Source of the DNA: Bacteroides sp.
Lineage (GTDB): Bacteria; Bacteroidota; Bacteroidia; Bacteroidales; Muribaculaceae
DNA length: 64,000 bases
Assembly (NCBI GenBank): GCA_023666835.1
Contig: JAMPBJ010000001.1
Location: forward strand, 993,996-1,057,995
Direction: 5' to 3'
Positions within the stretch are counted from its first letter, which is position 1; each line of letters opens with the position of its first letter. The position numbers and the translations under genes were made by a program. The notes beneath the pieces are model-generated. The model did no database searches and was not told where the DNA came from. It saw nothing but the letters and a program-made list of their open reading frames with translations. This document shows, piece after piece, positions 26,937 through 36,197 of the stretch.

Positions 26937-28828
26937 CTCTAGAAGAACTACTTGACGAAAACCGTCGGCGCAACGAGAAGTGGAACGTGGCGCCCTACGA
27001 TCCCATCGTGGGAAATCCCGCCGACGAAGGGCGAAAGGAAGTGTATGTGCCGGTGATTGATGCCCGGCGCCGCCTCCCTCTCGACATGCTTGCCGACCCC
27101 GAGTATGCGGCCATCGACTCGGTGGAAGCATACCGCAATCTGCGCATGTGCCACGACTTTGAATACTGGGCGGCGATGTGCGTCACCATACGCCACAAGG
27201 TGTCGGGACGGCTGGTGCCGTTTGTGCTCAACGCGCCCCAGCGCCGTGCCCTGGCTCTACTCGAAGAGGACCGCCGCGCCGGCAATCCGCTGCGCATGAT
27301 CATGCTCAAGGCCCGTCAGTGGGGCGGCTCGACGGTGGTACAGATCTATTTCGCATGGATCCAGATCATACACCGCCGCAACTGGAACTCGCTGATATGC
27401 GCCCATCTGAAGGACACGGCATGTGCCATACGCGCTATGTACGACCGCCTGGTCAACTGCTACCCTCCCGAGCTGTGGCAGGAAGATGAGGCACCGCGGC
27501 TTAAAGTGTGGCAGCGATCGCAAAACAGCCATGAGATAGCCGGACGCGGATCGACGGTCACCATCTCGTCGTCGTGCGGCCAGGACTCGTCGCGCGGCCT
27601 CGACTATGCCATGGTCCACATGAGCGAGGTGGCTTACTGGTATGCCACCGACCGCCGCAACCCGATGGACTTCGCCCGCGCCATCTGCGGCTCGGTGCCA
27701 CTCGAGCCCTATTCGGCCATCGTGATGGAGAGCACGGCCAACGGCGTGGGCAACTTCTTCCACACCCAGTGGCTCAAGGCCGAGCGCGGCGAGACATCCT
27801 ACCGGCCCATCTTCGTGCCATGGTATGAAATTGAGATCTACCGCAAGGAGTGCCCCGATCCGATGAAGCTGTTCGAATCGCTGACTCCCTACGAACGCGA
27901 CCTGTGGGACAACGGTCTGACGCTGGAGATGCTGCAGTGGTACCATACGAAGCGCAAGGAGTTTCCGTCGGATCAGGCGATGTTTGCCGAATACCCCACC
28001 ACGGCACAGGAAGCATTCGAAAACAGCGGCCGCAACGTGTTTGACAGCCAGTCGATAGAGTCGGTGCGCAAAAACTGCTGCGATCCGCTCGATCTGAGCC
28101 GTGCGTCGGTGCCTGCGTCGGCCTCGCAGCTGCTCGACAGCCCGGCCGGCGACGGCGTGCTGAAGGTGTGGCGCCTGCCCGAGGAGCTGTCGGAGAAGTC
28201 GCGCTATGTGGCGGTGGTCGACGTCGGTGCCCGCTGGATTTTCGGCGACTGGTCGGTGATCACGGTGTTCGACCGACGCCCGTCCGACGATCCCGAAGCC
28301 GAGGCCGAGGTGGTGGCGCAATGGCGAGGACACTGCGACCACGACCTGCTGGCAAACTATGCCGAGACAGTGGCTCGCGCCTATGCCAACGCCCTGCTGG
28401 TGGTGGAAAGCAATTCGCTCGAATCGTCGTCGGATCCCCACACTCAATACATACTCGAAGAGCTCCACAACCGCTACCGCAACATGTATGTGCGCTCCTA
28501 CCGCGATTCGTCGGGCAAGACACTTCGCGACTCACGCGTGGGATTCCACACCAACCGCGCCACGAAGGCGGCCGCCATCACCAACATGATCTCGGCCGTG
28601 CGCCGCGCCACGTTCATCGAACGCGACCACAGCGCATGCGACGAAATGGCCACCTACGAGTTGCTCGACTCCGGCGGATATGCCGCGCGCACGGGCTATC
28701 ACGACGACATGCTCATCACCCGCGCCATAGGCCTCTACATCATCAACCATCTGCTCGGCCCCAAATCGGACACACCGCGGCAAAGCTCTCTCGACGACTT
28801 CTTCGGCCGATACAATAATATGCGCTGA
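26933..28828 (+). CDS. Phage-type terminase large subunit (orphan)
   Basis: The 631 aa have the architecture of a DNA-packaging motor. The N-terminal ATPase has Walker A MLKARQWGGST (residues 124-134), Walker B-like VHMSEVAYW (E232) and coupling motif ESTANGVGNFF (266-276). The C-terminal RuvC-like nuclease has VAVVDVGARWIFGDW (D430, D439), VVESNS (E492) and YHDDM (D591/D592). The joining motif EYPTTAQEAFENSG is also typical. All catalytic positions look intact and the frame is unbroken. No small subunit, portal, capsid, tail, lysis or integrase gene is nearby, so it is not part of a recognisable prophage. It is translationally coupled to the 830-aa protein upstream. A retained cellular or defence function is inferred. 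Confidence 0.88.
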   Translation: MTLEELLDENRRRNEKWNVAPYDPIVGNPADEGRKEVYVPVIDARRRLPLDMLADPEYAAIDSVEAYRNLRMCHDFEYWAAMCVTIRHKVSGRLVPFVLNAPQRRALALLEEDRRAGNPLRMIMLKARQWGGSTVVQIYFAWIQIIHRRNWNSLICAHLKDTACAIRAMYDRLVNCYPPELWQEDEAPRLKVWQRSQNSHEIAGRGSTVTISSSCGQDSSRGLDYAMVHMSEVAYWYATDRRNPMDFARAICGSVPLEPYSAIVMESTANGVGNFFHTQWLKAERGETSYRPIFVPWYEIEIYRKECPDPMKLFESLTPYERDLWDNGLTLEMLQWYHTKRKEFPSDQAMFAEYPTTAQEAFENSGRNVFDSQSIESVRKNCCDPLDLSRASVPASASQLLDSPAGDGVLKVWRLPEELSEKSRYVAVVDVGARWIFGDWSVITVFDRRPSDDPEAEAEVVAQWRGHCDHDLLANYAETVARAYANALLVVESNSLESSSDPHTQYILEELHNRYRNMYVRSYRDSSGKTLRDSRVGFHTNRATKAAAITNMISAVRRATFIERDHSACDEMATYELLDSGGYAARTGYHDDMLITRAIGLYIINHLLGPKSDTPRQSSLDDFFGRYNNMR

Positions 28829-28877
28829 ACCACGTTATAATATGAGACTCTTTCCACACTTCGAAGAGCCGGATCAA

Positions 28878-30293
28878 ATGAAACATATGAAAACACTATA
28901 CCGTATATTCCCTATACTCGTGTCGCTCCTCGTCGCATCGGCCACCGTTGGCTGCATCGAGGACGGCATCTCGACCTCGCCGGCCGACCAGCCCGAATTC
29001 AGCACCGACACGCTAAGCTTCGGCGAGCAGTTCAGCGGCGAGATGACCATCACCCGTCATCTGATGGTCTACAATCGCCACGACAAGGTGATGCAAATCA
29101 GCGATATACATCTCGAAGGCTCGGCCGGAGGAACGTTCTATCTCAACGTCGACGGTCAGTCGGGCCAACGCTTCTCCAACATCGAAGTGCGCCCCAACGA
29201 CTCGATCTACGTGCTCGTGTCGGGCCGCTTCAAGGATGTGGGCAACTTCCACGAGCCGGTTATGGTGACCGACCGCATCATGTTTGTGACCAACGGCGTC
29301 AGCCGTTCGGTGGTGCTCAACGCAGAGAGCTTCGATGTGGAGACTCTTGCCGACCCGGTAATCGACACTGACACACGCTGGGACAACGATCGGCCTCGCC
29401 GCATCACCGGCACGCTGACCATCGCCCCCGGAGCCACGCTGACCATCGGCGAGGGCACCACGCTCTATTTCCACGACAAGGCGCGCATTGAGGTCGGCGG
29501 CACACTGGTCAGCGAGGGCACGGCTCAAAATCCGGTGGCCATGCGCGGAGACCGCCTGGGCAGCGTGGTGGGCGACATCTCGTTCGACCTCATGGCCAGC
29601 CAGTGGCAGGGCATCGACATTCTGCCGCAATCGACCGGCAACCGGTTGCAGTATACCGAAATACGCAACACCGTCAGCGGCGTCACCATGGACCACGCCG
29701 ATCTTGAACTGACCAACTGCCGCCTGCGCAATTCGGCCGGCAACGTGCTGCTGAGCCGTTTCTCGACGCTTCGCGCCGTGGGCTGTGAGTTTGCCGAATC
29801 GGCTTCTTCGCCCCTGGTGATCCACGGCGGCGAGGCCACGCTGAGCTACTGCACCTTCTCCAACTACTATCTGTTTGCGGCCATCACCGGGCCGCTGATC
29901 ACGCTGAACCACGCCGACGCCGATCATGCCGACGCCGACAATCCCGACGAACCGTGGGCCAAAGTTACCGTCGATAATTCGATACTCTACGGAACGTCGT
30001 CCGACCTCAACCTACGCAGCCTCGACGGCACCGACGTGTATCTGACCGGCTGCCTGCTGCGAAGCAACGGCACCGACGACGACCACTTCATCGGCTGCAT
30101 GTGGGGCGCCGACCCGCTGTTCTACACCGTGCGCGCCGACTATCTGTTCGACTACCGCCTGCAGCCCGAATCGCCCGCACTCGGAGCCTCCACGCCCTCG
30201 GCAGCCGCCCTCGCGCCGCCATCCACCGACTTCTACGGCACATCGCGCCCTACGCCGGCCGCCATCGGAGCCTACGAACAGCGCCCCGAATAA
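28878..30293 (+). CDS. Lipoprotein with right-handed parallel beta-helix
   Basis: A 471-aa lipoprotein whose signal (MKTLYRIFPILVSLLVASA) ends in lipobox TVGC. An N-terminal Ig-like region (residues about 35-160) is followed by a beta-helix: repeated strands from TGTLTIAPGATLTIGEGTTLYF through VSGVTMDHADLELTNCRLR to STDFYGTSRP. Such proteins are surface-exposed adhesins or polysaccharide binders in Bacteroidales. A short DADHADADN repeat links coils near residue 350. ATG 28887 is an alternative start. It follows the terminase gene by 49 bp without an evident promoter, so it may share its transcript. Confidence 0.8.
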   Translation: MKHMKTLYRIFPILVSLLVASATVGCIEDGISTSPADQPEFSTDTLSFGEQFSGEMTITRHLMVYNRHDKVMQISDIHLEGSAGGTFYLNVDGQSGQRFSNIEVRPNDSIYVLVSGRFKDVGNFHEPVMVTDRIMFVTNGVSRSVVLNAESFDVETLADPVIDTDTRWDNDRPRRITGTLTIAPGATLTIGEGTTLYFHDKARIEVGGTLVSEGTAQNPVAMRGDRLGSVVGDISFDLMASQWQGIDILPQSTGNRLQYTEIRNTVSGVTMDHADLELTNCRLRNSAGNVLLSRFSTLRAVGCEFAESASSPLVIHGGEATLSYCTFSNYYLFAAITGPLITLNHADADHADADNPDEPWAKVTVDNSILYGTSSDLNLRSLDGTDVYLTGCLLRSNGTDDDHFIGCMWGADPLFYTVRADYLFDYRLQPESPALGASTPSAAALAPPSTDFYGTSRPTPAAIGAYEQRPE

Positions 30294-30330
30294 AATACGC
30301 CCTCACATATCATTACACATCACTCAAGCA

Positions 30331-31878
30331 ATGTTTCTCAGCGAATTAAGCCTCAGTCATTCCAACATCACCCGGTCATGTTCGGGCACGCCGCTGCACC
30401 TCTACATAACCCGACGGGGCCGCATAAACGCTGACGAGGCCATCTCCCTGATGATCCCCGTCATCAAGGCCATAGGTTTTCTCCACTCACACCGGATCAC
30501 CCACTTCGACATCATGCCCTACTCCATCACCGTCGACGGGGACACTCCGATGCTCATCGACACGGGAAACCTGACGCGTCACGATCCTTCGGGCAAACCA
30601 CTGGGAACATTGCCCGTGAAGACCACCTACGGTTTCTCCCCCATCGAACAGGATCAACCGATCTCGCACTTCTCCCCACAGGTCGATGTCTATGCCCTTG
30701 CGGCCACCATCTGCTATTGTCTGTCGGGCAAAACTCCGCCCGATGCCACCACTATGGCCCGCACAAACCTGGCACACATTCTCCCGTCCGACACTCCGGG
30801 CCGATTGATAAAAATACTGTCGCGCGCCATGGCGCCCAATCCCACCGACCGCTTTGCCGATGCCAACCGGTTGCTTGAAGCGATATGCGACTCCTCCGAC
30901 TCAGTTCCTCCCATTATCGTGCCCGTTCCGCCTTTCACGGCACAAGACCGCCATGCGACCCGGAGTACCGACAGCAGTGAAATCCCGTCGAATCAGTGGT
31001 CGTCTTCATCTGCCAATCAAAAGGTTGAGTTTAACGGCACTATGCCTGGCAGAGAAAACGATCAGCCTATACAGGAAAGTCATATCGCAGGCGACTACGA
31101 CCGGGCGCCCGGCAGCACTATTCATCATGGGCAGCATGATGGATCGAATGACCGACTACAGAACCATAACATGAAGGGTAGTCAACAACGCGGCGGCATC
31201 GGTTGTCAGGAACCCACATCAAGGCGCCGCAACACATACACAGCCAACTGCACACCTGTCGACAATTGCATACAGCCAGGCTCGTCGATATCGACATTCA
31301 AAGCTGTGGTTATAGTTTTAACCGGCTGCCTTTTAAGTCTCGGTGTATTCTTCGGATACCGCATACTTCGCTACGGATCCATCTCCAATTTTATACCTGC
31401 CACCGAACCAACCGAACTGACCGACCCTGCCGAATTGACCGACCCTGCTATTGCCGCCAATGACGACATCGTGGCTTCCATCGGATTCAATCCCGTCGAT
31501 GAACTGGTGCGAATTTCACACATCACAAACGAAAAAATTCGCAATGCAAAAATGCTTATCAATGTGCAGAACGCTTATATCAATCAAAAGACACTGATGA
31601 AGAAATTCAACAATCCGGAATGTAGTGGATATGTGCTTTCTGACTACGACAAACAGCGCATCTACAACGTGATGAACGAATCGCTCGAGGCACAATACGT
31701 GGCTTGCATGGCCGTTGTTATGGCCGGTCAGGACGCATCAGGATTTGTCATGGCCGAAAACGAGTATGAAAAGCAGACGCTTCGCGATCTGTTGCACGAG
31801 GAAGTGTATGGCTGCACCACATTCGGGGAGGTCAGGTCGGCCCTGACAAAGGCCATTTCCCGATCCGGACTCAATTAG
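30331..31878 (+). CDS. Membrane-anchored pseudokinase lacking the N-lobe
   Basis: The 515-aa product aligns with the C-lobe of the kinase encoded at 11176: LMIPVIKAIGFLHSHRITH here against LMIPVVRAVASLHDQRITH there, then VYALAATICYCLSGKTPP against VYSLAATMVYCLSGQRPP. The whole glycine loop, Lys and helix-C Glu are absent. The catalytic loop is HFDIMPYSI (Lys to Met, Asn to Ser) and DFG is DTG, so phosphotransfer is very unlikely. After the kinase part come a disordered Ser/His/Asn-rich stretch, one membrane helix (about 323-345), an acidic TELTDPAELTDPA repeat and a helical C-terminal domain with no match known to me. It may be a scaffold or a degraded paralogue; the open frame argues for retention. 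Confidence 0.8.
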   Translation: MFLSELSLSHSNITRSCSGTPLHLYITRRGRINADEAISLMIPVIKAIGFLHSHRITHFDIMPYSITVDGDTPMLIDTGNLTRHDPSGKPLGTLPVKTTYGFSPIEQDQPISHFSPQVDVYALAATICYCLSGKTPPDATTMARTNLAHILPSDTPGRLIKILSRAMAPNPTDRFADANRLLEAICDSSDSVPPIIVPVPPFTAQDRHATRSTDSSEIPSNQWSSSSANQKVEFNGTMPGRENDQPIQESHIAGDYDRAPGSTIHHGQHDGSNDRLQNHNMKGSQQRGGIGCQEPTSRRRNTYTANCTPVDNCIQPGSSISTFKAVVIVLTGCLLSLGVFFGYRILRYGSISNFIPATEPTELTDPAELTDPAIAANDDIVASIGFNPVDELVRISHITNEKIRNAKMLINVQNAYINQKTLMKKFNNPECSGYVLSDYDKQRIYNVMNESLEAQYVACMAVVMAGQDASGFVMAENEYEKQTLRDLLHEEVYGCTTFGEVRSALTKAISRSGLN

Positions 31879-31913
31879 ACTACAATAATATAACCAACCA
31901 AATAACCGACATC

Positions 31914-33002
31914 ATGGATTCACTTCAGAAAATCGTGGAAGAATTTGCCATCCGCGGCAACGTCAGCCAAATCAAGCCTCTGGGCAACGGTCTGATCAAC
32001 GACACCTACATCGTGCGCACCGAGGGCGATACACCCGACTACGTGCTCCAACGCATCAACCACCATATATTCACCGACGTCGATGCCTTGCAGCGCAACA
32101 TTCTCGCCGTCACTTCCCACATTCGCCGCAAACTCCAACAGGCCGGTGCCGACGACATCGACCGCCGCGTGCTGACATTCATCCCGCTGAAATCCAATGA
32201 TGCCGTCACCTACTACTTCGACGGCGAAAACTACTGGCGCGTGATGCTCTTCATCCCCGACGCCGACACTTTTGAAGCCGTCACTCCCGAATATGCCCGC
32301 TTTGCCGGCAAAGCATTCGGCGAGTTCCAGTCGATGCTCGTCGACATCCCCGACACGCTGACCGAAACCATTCCCGACTTCCACAACATGGAATTTCGCC
32401 TTCAGCAACTGCGCGAAGCCATCGATGCCGACGCCGCCGGACGGCTCGCCTCGGTGCGCGACATTGCCGACGATCTGCTGCGCCGCGCCGACGAAATGAC
32501 CAAAGCCGAACGCCTCCACCGCGAAGGCCTGCTGCCCAAGCGCATCTGCCACTGCGACACGAAGGTCAACAACATGATGTTTGACCGCGAGGGCCGCGTG
32601 CTCTGTGTCATCGACCTCGACACCGTAATGCCCTCTTATGTGTTCAGCGACTACGGCGACTTCCTGCGTACCGGAGCCAACACCGGAGCAGAGGACGATC
32701 CCGATCTGAGCCGCGTCAGCTTCAACATGGACATATTCCGCGCATTCACCGAAGGCTATCTCGCCGGTGCCGGCCAATTCCTGACCGAAATCGAAATCGA
32801 GAATCTCCCCTACGCCGCCGCCCTGTTCCCCTACATGCAGGCCGTCAGATTCTTTGCCGACTATCTCAACGGCGACACATACTATAAAACGAACTATCCC
32901 GACCACAATCTGGTGCGCACACGGGCACAGATCAAACTTCTCGAAAGCGTCGAAGAAGCCATGCCGCAGATGAAAGAGTTCATTGCACAATGCCGCAAAT
33001 AG
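31914..33002 (+). CDS. NahK-like sugar 1-kinase / APH-fold phosphotransferase
   Basis: The 362 aa match the size of N-acetylhexosamine 1-kinase (NahK). The N-lobe has PLGNGLINDTYIV, the catalytic loop is HCDTKVNNMMFD and the metal site is VIDLDTVMPSYVFSDYGD, all as in NahK and choline/aminoglycoside-kinase-fold enzymes. It probably phosphorylates an N-acetylhexosamine freed from host glycans, which would fit the sialidase elsewhere in the window; the substrate is not proven. It is monocistronic by context. Confidence 0.85.
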   Translation: MDSLQKIVEEFAIRGNVSQIKPLGNGLINDTYIVRTEGDTPDYVLQRINHHIFTDVDALQRNILAVTSHIRRKLQQAGADDIDRRVLTFIPLKSNDAVTYYFDGENYWRVMLFIPDADTFEAVTPEYARFAGKAFGEFQSMLVDIPDTLTETIPDFHNMEFRLQQLREAIDADAAGRLASVRDIADDLLRRADEMTKAERLHREGLLPKRICHCDTKVNNMMFDREGRVLCVIDLDTVMPSYVFSDYGDFLRTGANTGAEDDPDLSRVSFNMDIFRAFTEGYLAGAGQFLTEIEIENLPYAAALFPYMQAVRFFADYLNGDTYYKTNYPDHNLVRTRAQIKLLESVEEAMPQMKEFIAQCRK

Positions 33003-33066
33003 TCCGCAAATAGACTTTTCAAGCCAAAAAATCATGCTTGATGGTCTTAATTAAAAAAGAAAATTG

Positions 33067-33074
33067 TATATTTG
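33067..33074 (+). promoter_or_regulatory. -7 element (TATATTTG) of secDF
   Basis: A perfect TAnnTTTG followed by CAGG, 58 bp before the secDF ATG. The -33 is not clear. Confidence 0.6.
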
Positions 33075-33132
33075 CAGGCTGAAACTGCGAAATCTAAATC
33101 ATTAATAACCCTATATCATCTATTAACTCACA

Positions 33133-35994
33133 ATGCAAAAAGGAAAATTAGGAAGCGTTGTTGCCGGAATTCTGGCCATCTTCTTGGTTTTGATTTGCTT
33201 CTTCTACCTCTCGTTCACCTACGTGTCTAACCACCACGAGGACAAGGCAGTGGCATATGCAATGACCAAGTCGGGCGATAAAAATCAGAGTTCCCAGAAG
33301 TATCGCGACGCCTACAAATTCTATTTCGACTCGATCGCCAACAAGCCCGTATGGCTCGGCTACACACAGAAAGAAGCTCAGAAACTGAGCATCGGCCTCG
33401 GCCTCGACCTCAAGGGCGGTATGAACGTCACTCTCCAGCTTTCGATCTCCGACATTCTCAAATCGATCGCCGGCGAAAACGCCAACGCCACTCTCGACCG
33501 CGTCATCGCCAACACCGACTCGGTGGTAGCCCAAACCAAATCCAACGACTATGTCGGCACATTCGTGGCCGAATCGCAGAAGATCAACCCCAAGATGGAT
33601 CTCGCTGTGATGTTCCGCGAAGTCATCAAAGCGGGCGCAAACCAGGGCGAAATCGAAACGACCCTTAAACAGGAAGTGAAAGACCGCGTCAACAGCTCGG
33701 CCAACGTGCTGCGTCAGCGTATCGACCAGTTCGGCGTCGTTGCTCCCAACATCCAGGAGCTCGAAAAAGACGGCCAGATCCTGCTCGAACTTCCCGGCGT
33801 CACCGACCACGAACGCATGGAAGAACTTCTCAAAGCTTCTGCCAACCTCGAATTCTTCACCGAACAACCGGTTGAAAACTATATGTCGGAACTCCGCGCC
33901 TTCGACTCCGAACTCAAGCAGCGCGACGGCAAAGGCTTCTTCGAACATTTCACCGACTACTATCCTCAGGGCATGGTAGTGGGTCGTGCCACCAAAGCCG
34001 AAATGGCCGTGATCGACTCTTTGCTACAGGAAGCCCAGAACGACCGCAAGTTCTACGATCTCCGCTTCGCCTGGGGCGTGAAACCCACCGCTGATCCCCG
34101 CGGCGACCTCTTCGAGCTCTACTCGATGAAGACCGACGGCGGCGAAGCAATCCTCAGCGGCGACGTTGTCAAGGAAGCCCACATGGACTTCGACAAACAG
34201 GCCGGCGGCACCTACGTGTCAATGGACATGAACACCGAAGCTGCCAACCGCTGGGCAAGCATCACCGGCCAGAACGTTGGCAAACGCATCGCCATCGTGC
34301 TCGACAACCGCGTATACTCGGCTCCGACCGTCAACGACAAGATCTCGGGCGGACGCTCGCAGATCACCGGCAACTTCACCCCCGACGAAGGCAAGGACCT
34401 TGCCAACGTGCTCAAATCGGGTAAAATGGCCGGCGAAATCAACATCATCAGCTCCACCAAAATAGGTCCGTCGCTCGGCCAGCAGGCCATCCACGACGGT
34501 ATGTGGTCGTTTGTCATCGCCCTCATCCTGCTGATGATCTTTATGTGTGCCTTCTACGGCATCATCCCCGGTCTGATCGCCAACCTCGGTTTGATCTTCA
34601 ACATCTTCTTCACATTCGGTATCCTCGCCTCGTTCCAGGCAGTCTTGACCCTCTCGGGTATCGCCGGTATCGTGCTGGCACTCGGTATGGCCGTTGACGC
34701 CAACGTGCTCATCTTCGAACGCACCAAAGAGGAACTCCGCGCCGGCAAGAACCTGCGCAACGCCGTGGCCGATGGCTACAGCAACGCATTCTCTGCCATC
34801 TTCGACTCCAACCTGACCTCGATCATCACCGGCGTCATCCTTCTCATGTTCGGCACCGGACCCATCAAAGGCTTCGCCACCACGCTCATCATCGGTATTG
34901 TCTGCTCGTTCTTCACCGCAGTCTACTTGACCCGTCTGGTGTTCATCGCCTTCGACAACACCAAAGCATTCCGCCGCCTCACCTTCTCGACCACACTGTC
35001 GAAGAAGATGTTCACCAACACCCACATCGACTTCCTGGGCAAACGAAAAGTGTCCTTCGGCGTAGTCATCGCACTGGTGGTTGTGTTCATCGGCTCGCTT
35101 TGCCTCCGCGGCCTCTCATCCGGTATTGACTTCTCCGGCGGCCGCAACTACGTGATCCAGTTCAATCAGGCTGTCAGCACCACCGACATCGCCGATCAGC
35201 TCGCTTCGTCGTTCGACGGCAATAAACCTACCGTCATCAACATCGACGACCCCACAAAGATCCGCGTGTCCACCAACTACATGATCGATGAAGAAAAAGC
35301 CAACGTCGACTCTATCATCACCGCTCGCATGTATGCTGCCTTCCAGAATATCAAAGGCAACGACGGCAAATCGCTCATCGCAGGCATGACAGCCGACCAG
35401 TTCGCCGCATCCGACGAATCGACCGGCATCATCAGCTCGCAGAAAGTAGGCCCGACTGTGGCCAACGACATGCGCACCGACGCCTACATTGCCGTAGGTC
35501 TTTCGCTGCTGGCCATGTTCCTCTACATCCTCATCCGCTTCCGCAACATCGCCTTCTCGTTCGGCGCTCTTGCAGCGGTGGCCTTCACAGCATTCTCCAT
35601 CGTCGGCTTCTACTCGATATTCTACGGCGCATTCCCCTTCGCCATGGAAATCGACCAGTCGTTCATCGCCGCCATCCTGACCGTGATCGGTTACCAGATC
35701 AACGACACAGTGGTTGTGTTCGACCGCGTTCGTGAAAATGTCAACCTCTTCCCGAAACAGGACTTCGGCGTCACCATCAACCAGTCGCTGAACTCAACCC
35801 TCAGCCGTACGGTGATGACCTCGGCATCCACACTCCTGGTGCTCCTCTGCATCTTCATCCTCGGTGGCGACGCCATCCGCTCGTTCACCTTCGCCATGAT
35901 CTTCGGTGTGGTTATCGGTACTTGCGCCTCGATCTTCGTAGCAGCTCCCACTGCCTATCTGATCAACCGACGCAACATCAAAAAAGCCGCATAA
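33133..35994 (+). CDS. secDF: Fused SecD-SecF protein translocase subunit
   Basis: Uses the proton gradient to pull exported proteins through SecYEG. The 953 aa are a SecD-SecF fusion, usual in Bacteroidota. The SecD half has LGLDLKGGMNVTLQLSISD, a large periplasmic P1 domain and the AxGMAVDANVLIFERTKEE membrane signature. The SecF half starts about residue 630 with FLGKRKVSFG, has SGIDFSGGRNYVIQF and ends with GYQINDTVVVFDRVRENV. Twelve membrane helices are expected. It has its own promoter and a strong terminator. Confidence 0.97.
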   Translation: MQKGKLGSVVAGILAIFLVLICFFYLSFTYVSNHHEDKAVAYAMTKSGDKNQSSQKYRDAYKFYFDSIANKPVWLGYTQKEAQKLSIGLGLDLKGGMNVTLQLSISDILKSIAGENANATLDRVIANTDSVVAQTKSNDYVGTFVAESQKINPKMDLAVMFREVIKAGANQGEIETTLKQEVKDRVNSSANVLRQRIDQFGVVAPNIQELEKDGQILLELPGVTDHERMEELLKASANLEFFTEQPVENYMSELRAFDSELKQRDGKGFFEHFTDYYPQGMVVGRATKAEMAVIDSLLQEAQNDRKFYDLRFAWGVKPTADPRGDLFELYSMKTDGGEAILSGDVVKEAHMDFDKQAGGTYVSMDMNTEAANRWASITGQNVGKRIAIVLDNRVYSAPTVNDKISGGRSQITGNFTPDEGKDLANVLKSGKMAGEINIISSTKIGPSLGQQAIHDGMWSFVIALILLMIFMCAFYGIIPGLIANLGLIFNIFFTFGILASFQAVLTLSGIAGIVLALGMAVDANVLIFERTKEELRAGKNLRNAVADGYSNAFSAIFDSNLTSIITGVILLMFGTGPIKGFATTLIIGIVCSFFTAVYLTRLVFIAFDNTKAFRRLTFSTTLSKKMFTNTHIDFLGKRKVSFGVVIALVVVFIGSLCLRGLSSGIDFSGGRNYVIQFNQAVSTTDIADQLASSFDGNKPTVINIDDPTKIRVSTNYMIDEEKANVDSIITARMYAAFQNIKGNDGKSLIAGMTADQFAASDESTGIISSQKVGPTVANDMRTDAYIAVGLSLLAMFLYILIRFRNIAFSFGALAAVAFTAFSIVGFYSIFYGAFPFAMEIDQSFIAAILTVIGYQINDTVVVFDRVRENVNLFPKQDFGVTINQSLNSTLSRTVMTSASTLLVLLCIFILGGDAIRSFTFAMIFGVVIGTCASIFVAAPTAYLINRRNIKKAA

Positions 35995-36026
35995 AAAGCG
36001 TAAGCTATAACAAACCTGCATAACCC

Positions 36027-36063
36027 AACGGGGGCGCACCAAACACCGGTGCGCCCCCGTTTT
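36027..36063 (+). terminator. Rho-independent terminator after secDF
   Basis: A 14-bp perfect GC-rich stem (AACGGGGGCGCACC with its complement) and a 7-nt loop are followed by TTTT. Confidence 0.9.
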
Positions 36064-36108
36064 CCATCATTAACCCGACATGGATGATTTTGACATATCA
36101 AGTCAAAA

Positions 36109-36139
36109 TTTGTAGAATCGGCTAAAAGATGTATATTTG
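36109..36139 (+). promoter_or_regulatory. Promoter (TTTG-N19-TATATTTG) of the secreted-protein cluster
   Basis: TTTG (36109-36112) and TATATTTG (36132-36139) have near-ideal spacing, 58 bp before the ATG at 36198. This argues that the broken frame downstream is still transcribed. Confidence 0.75.
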
Positions 36140-36197
36140 TGATCTAAGCCAATCATTTAACATAACACATCCACTCCCAAGGATCCATTCCAATACT

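Noticed and set aside
31400-31450. DNA repeat in the pseudokinase gene
   Set aside because: It is a short coding repeat (TELTDPAELTDPA) inside an intact frame, not an intergenic element.
24444-31878. A prophage
   Set aside because: Only the terminase is phage-like; no integrase, portal, capsid, tail or lysis gene and no att repeats were found.
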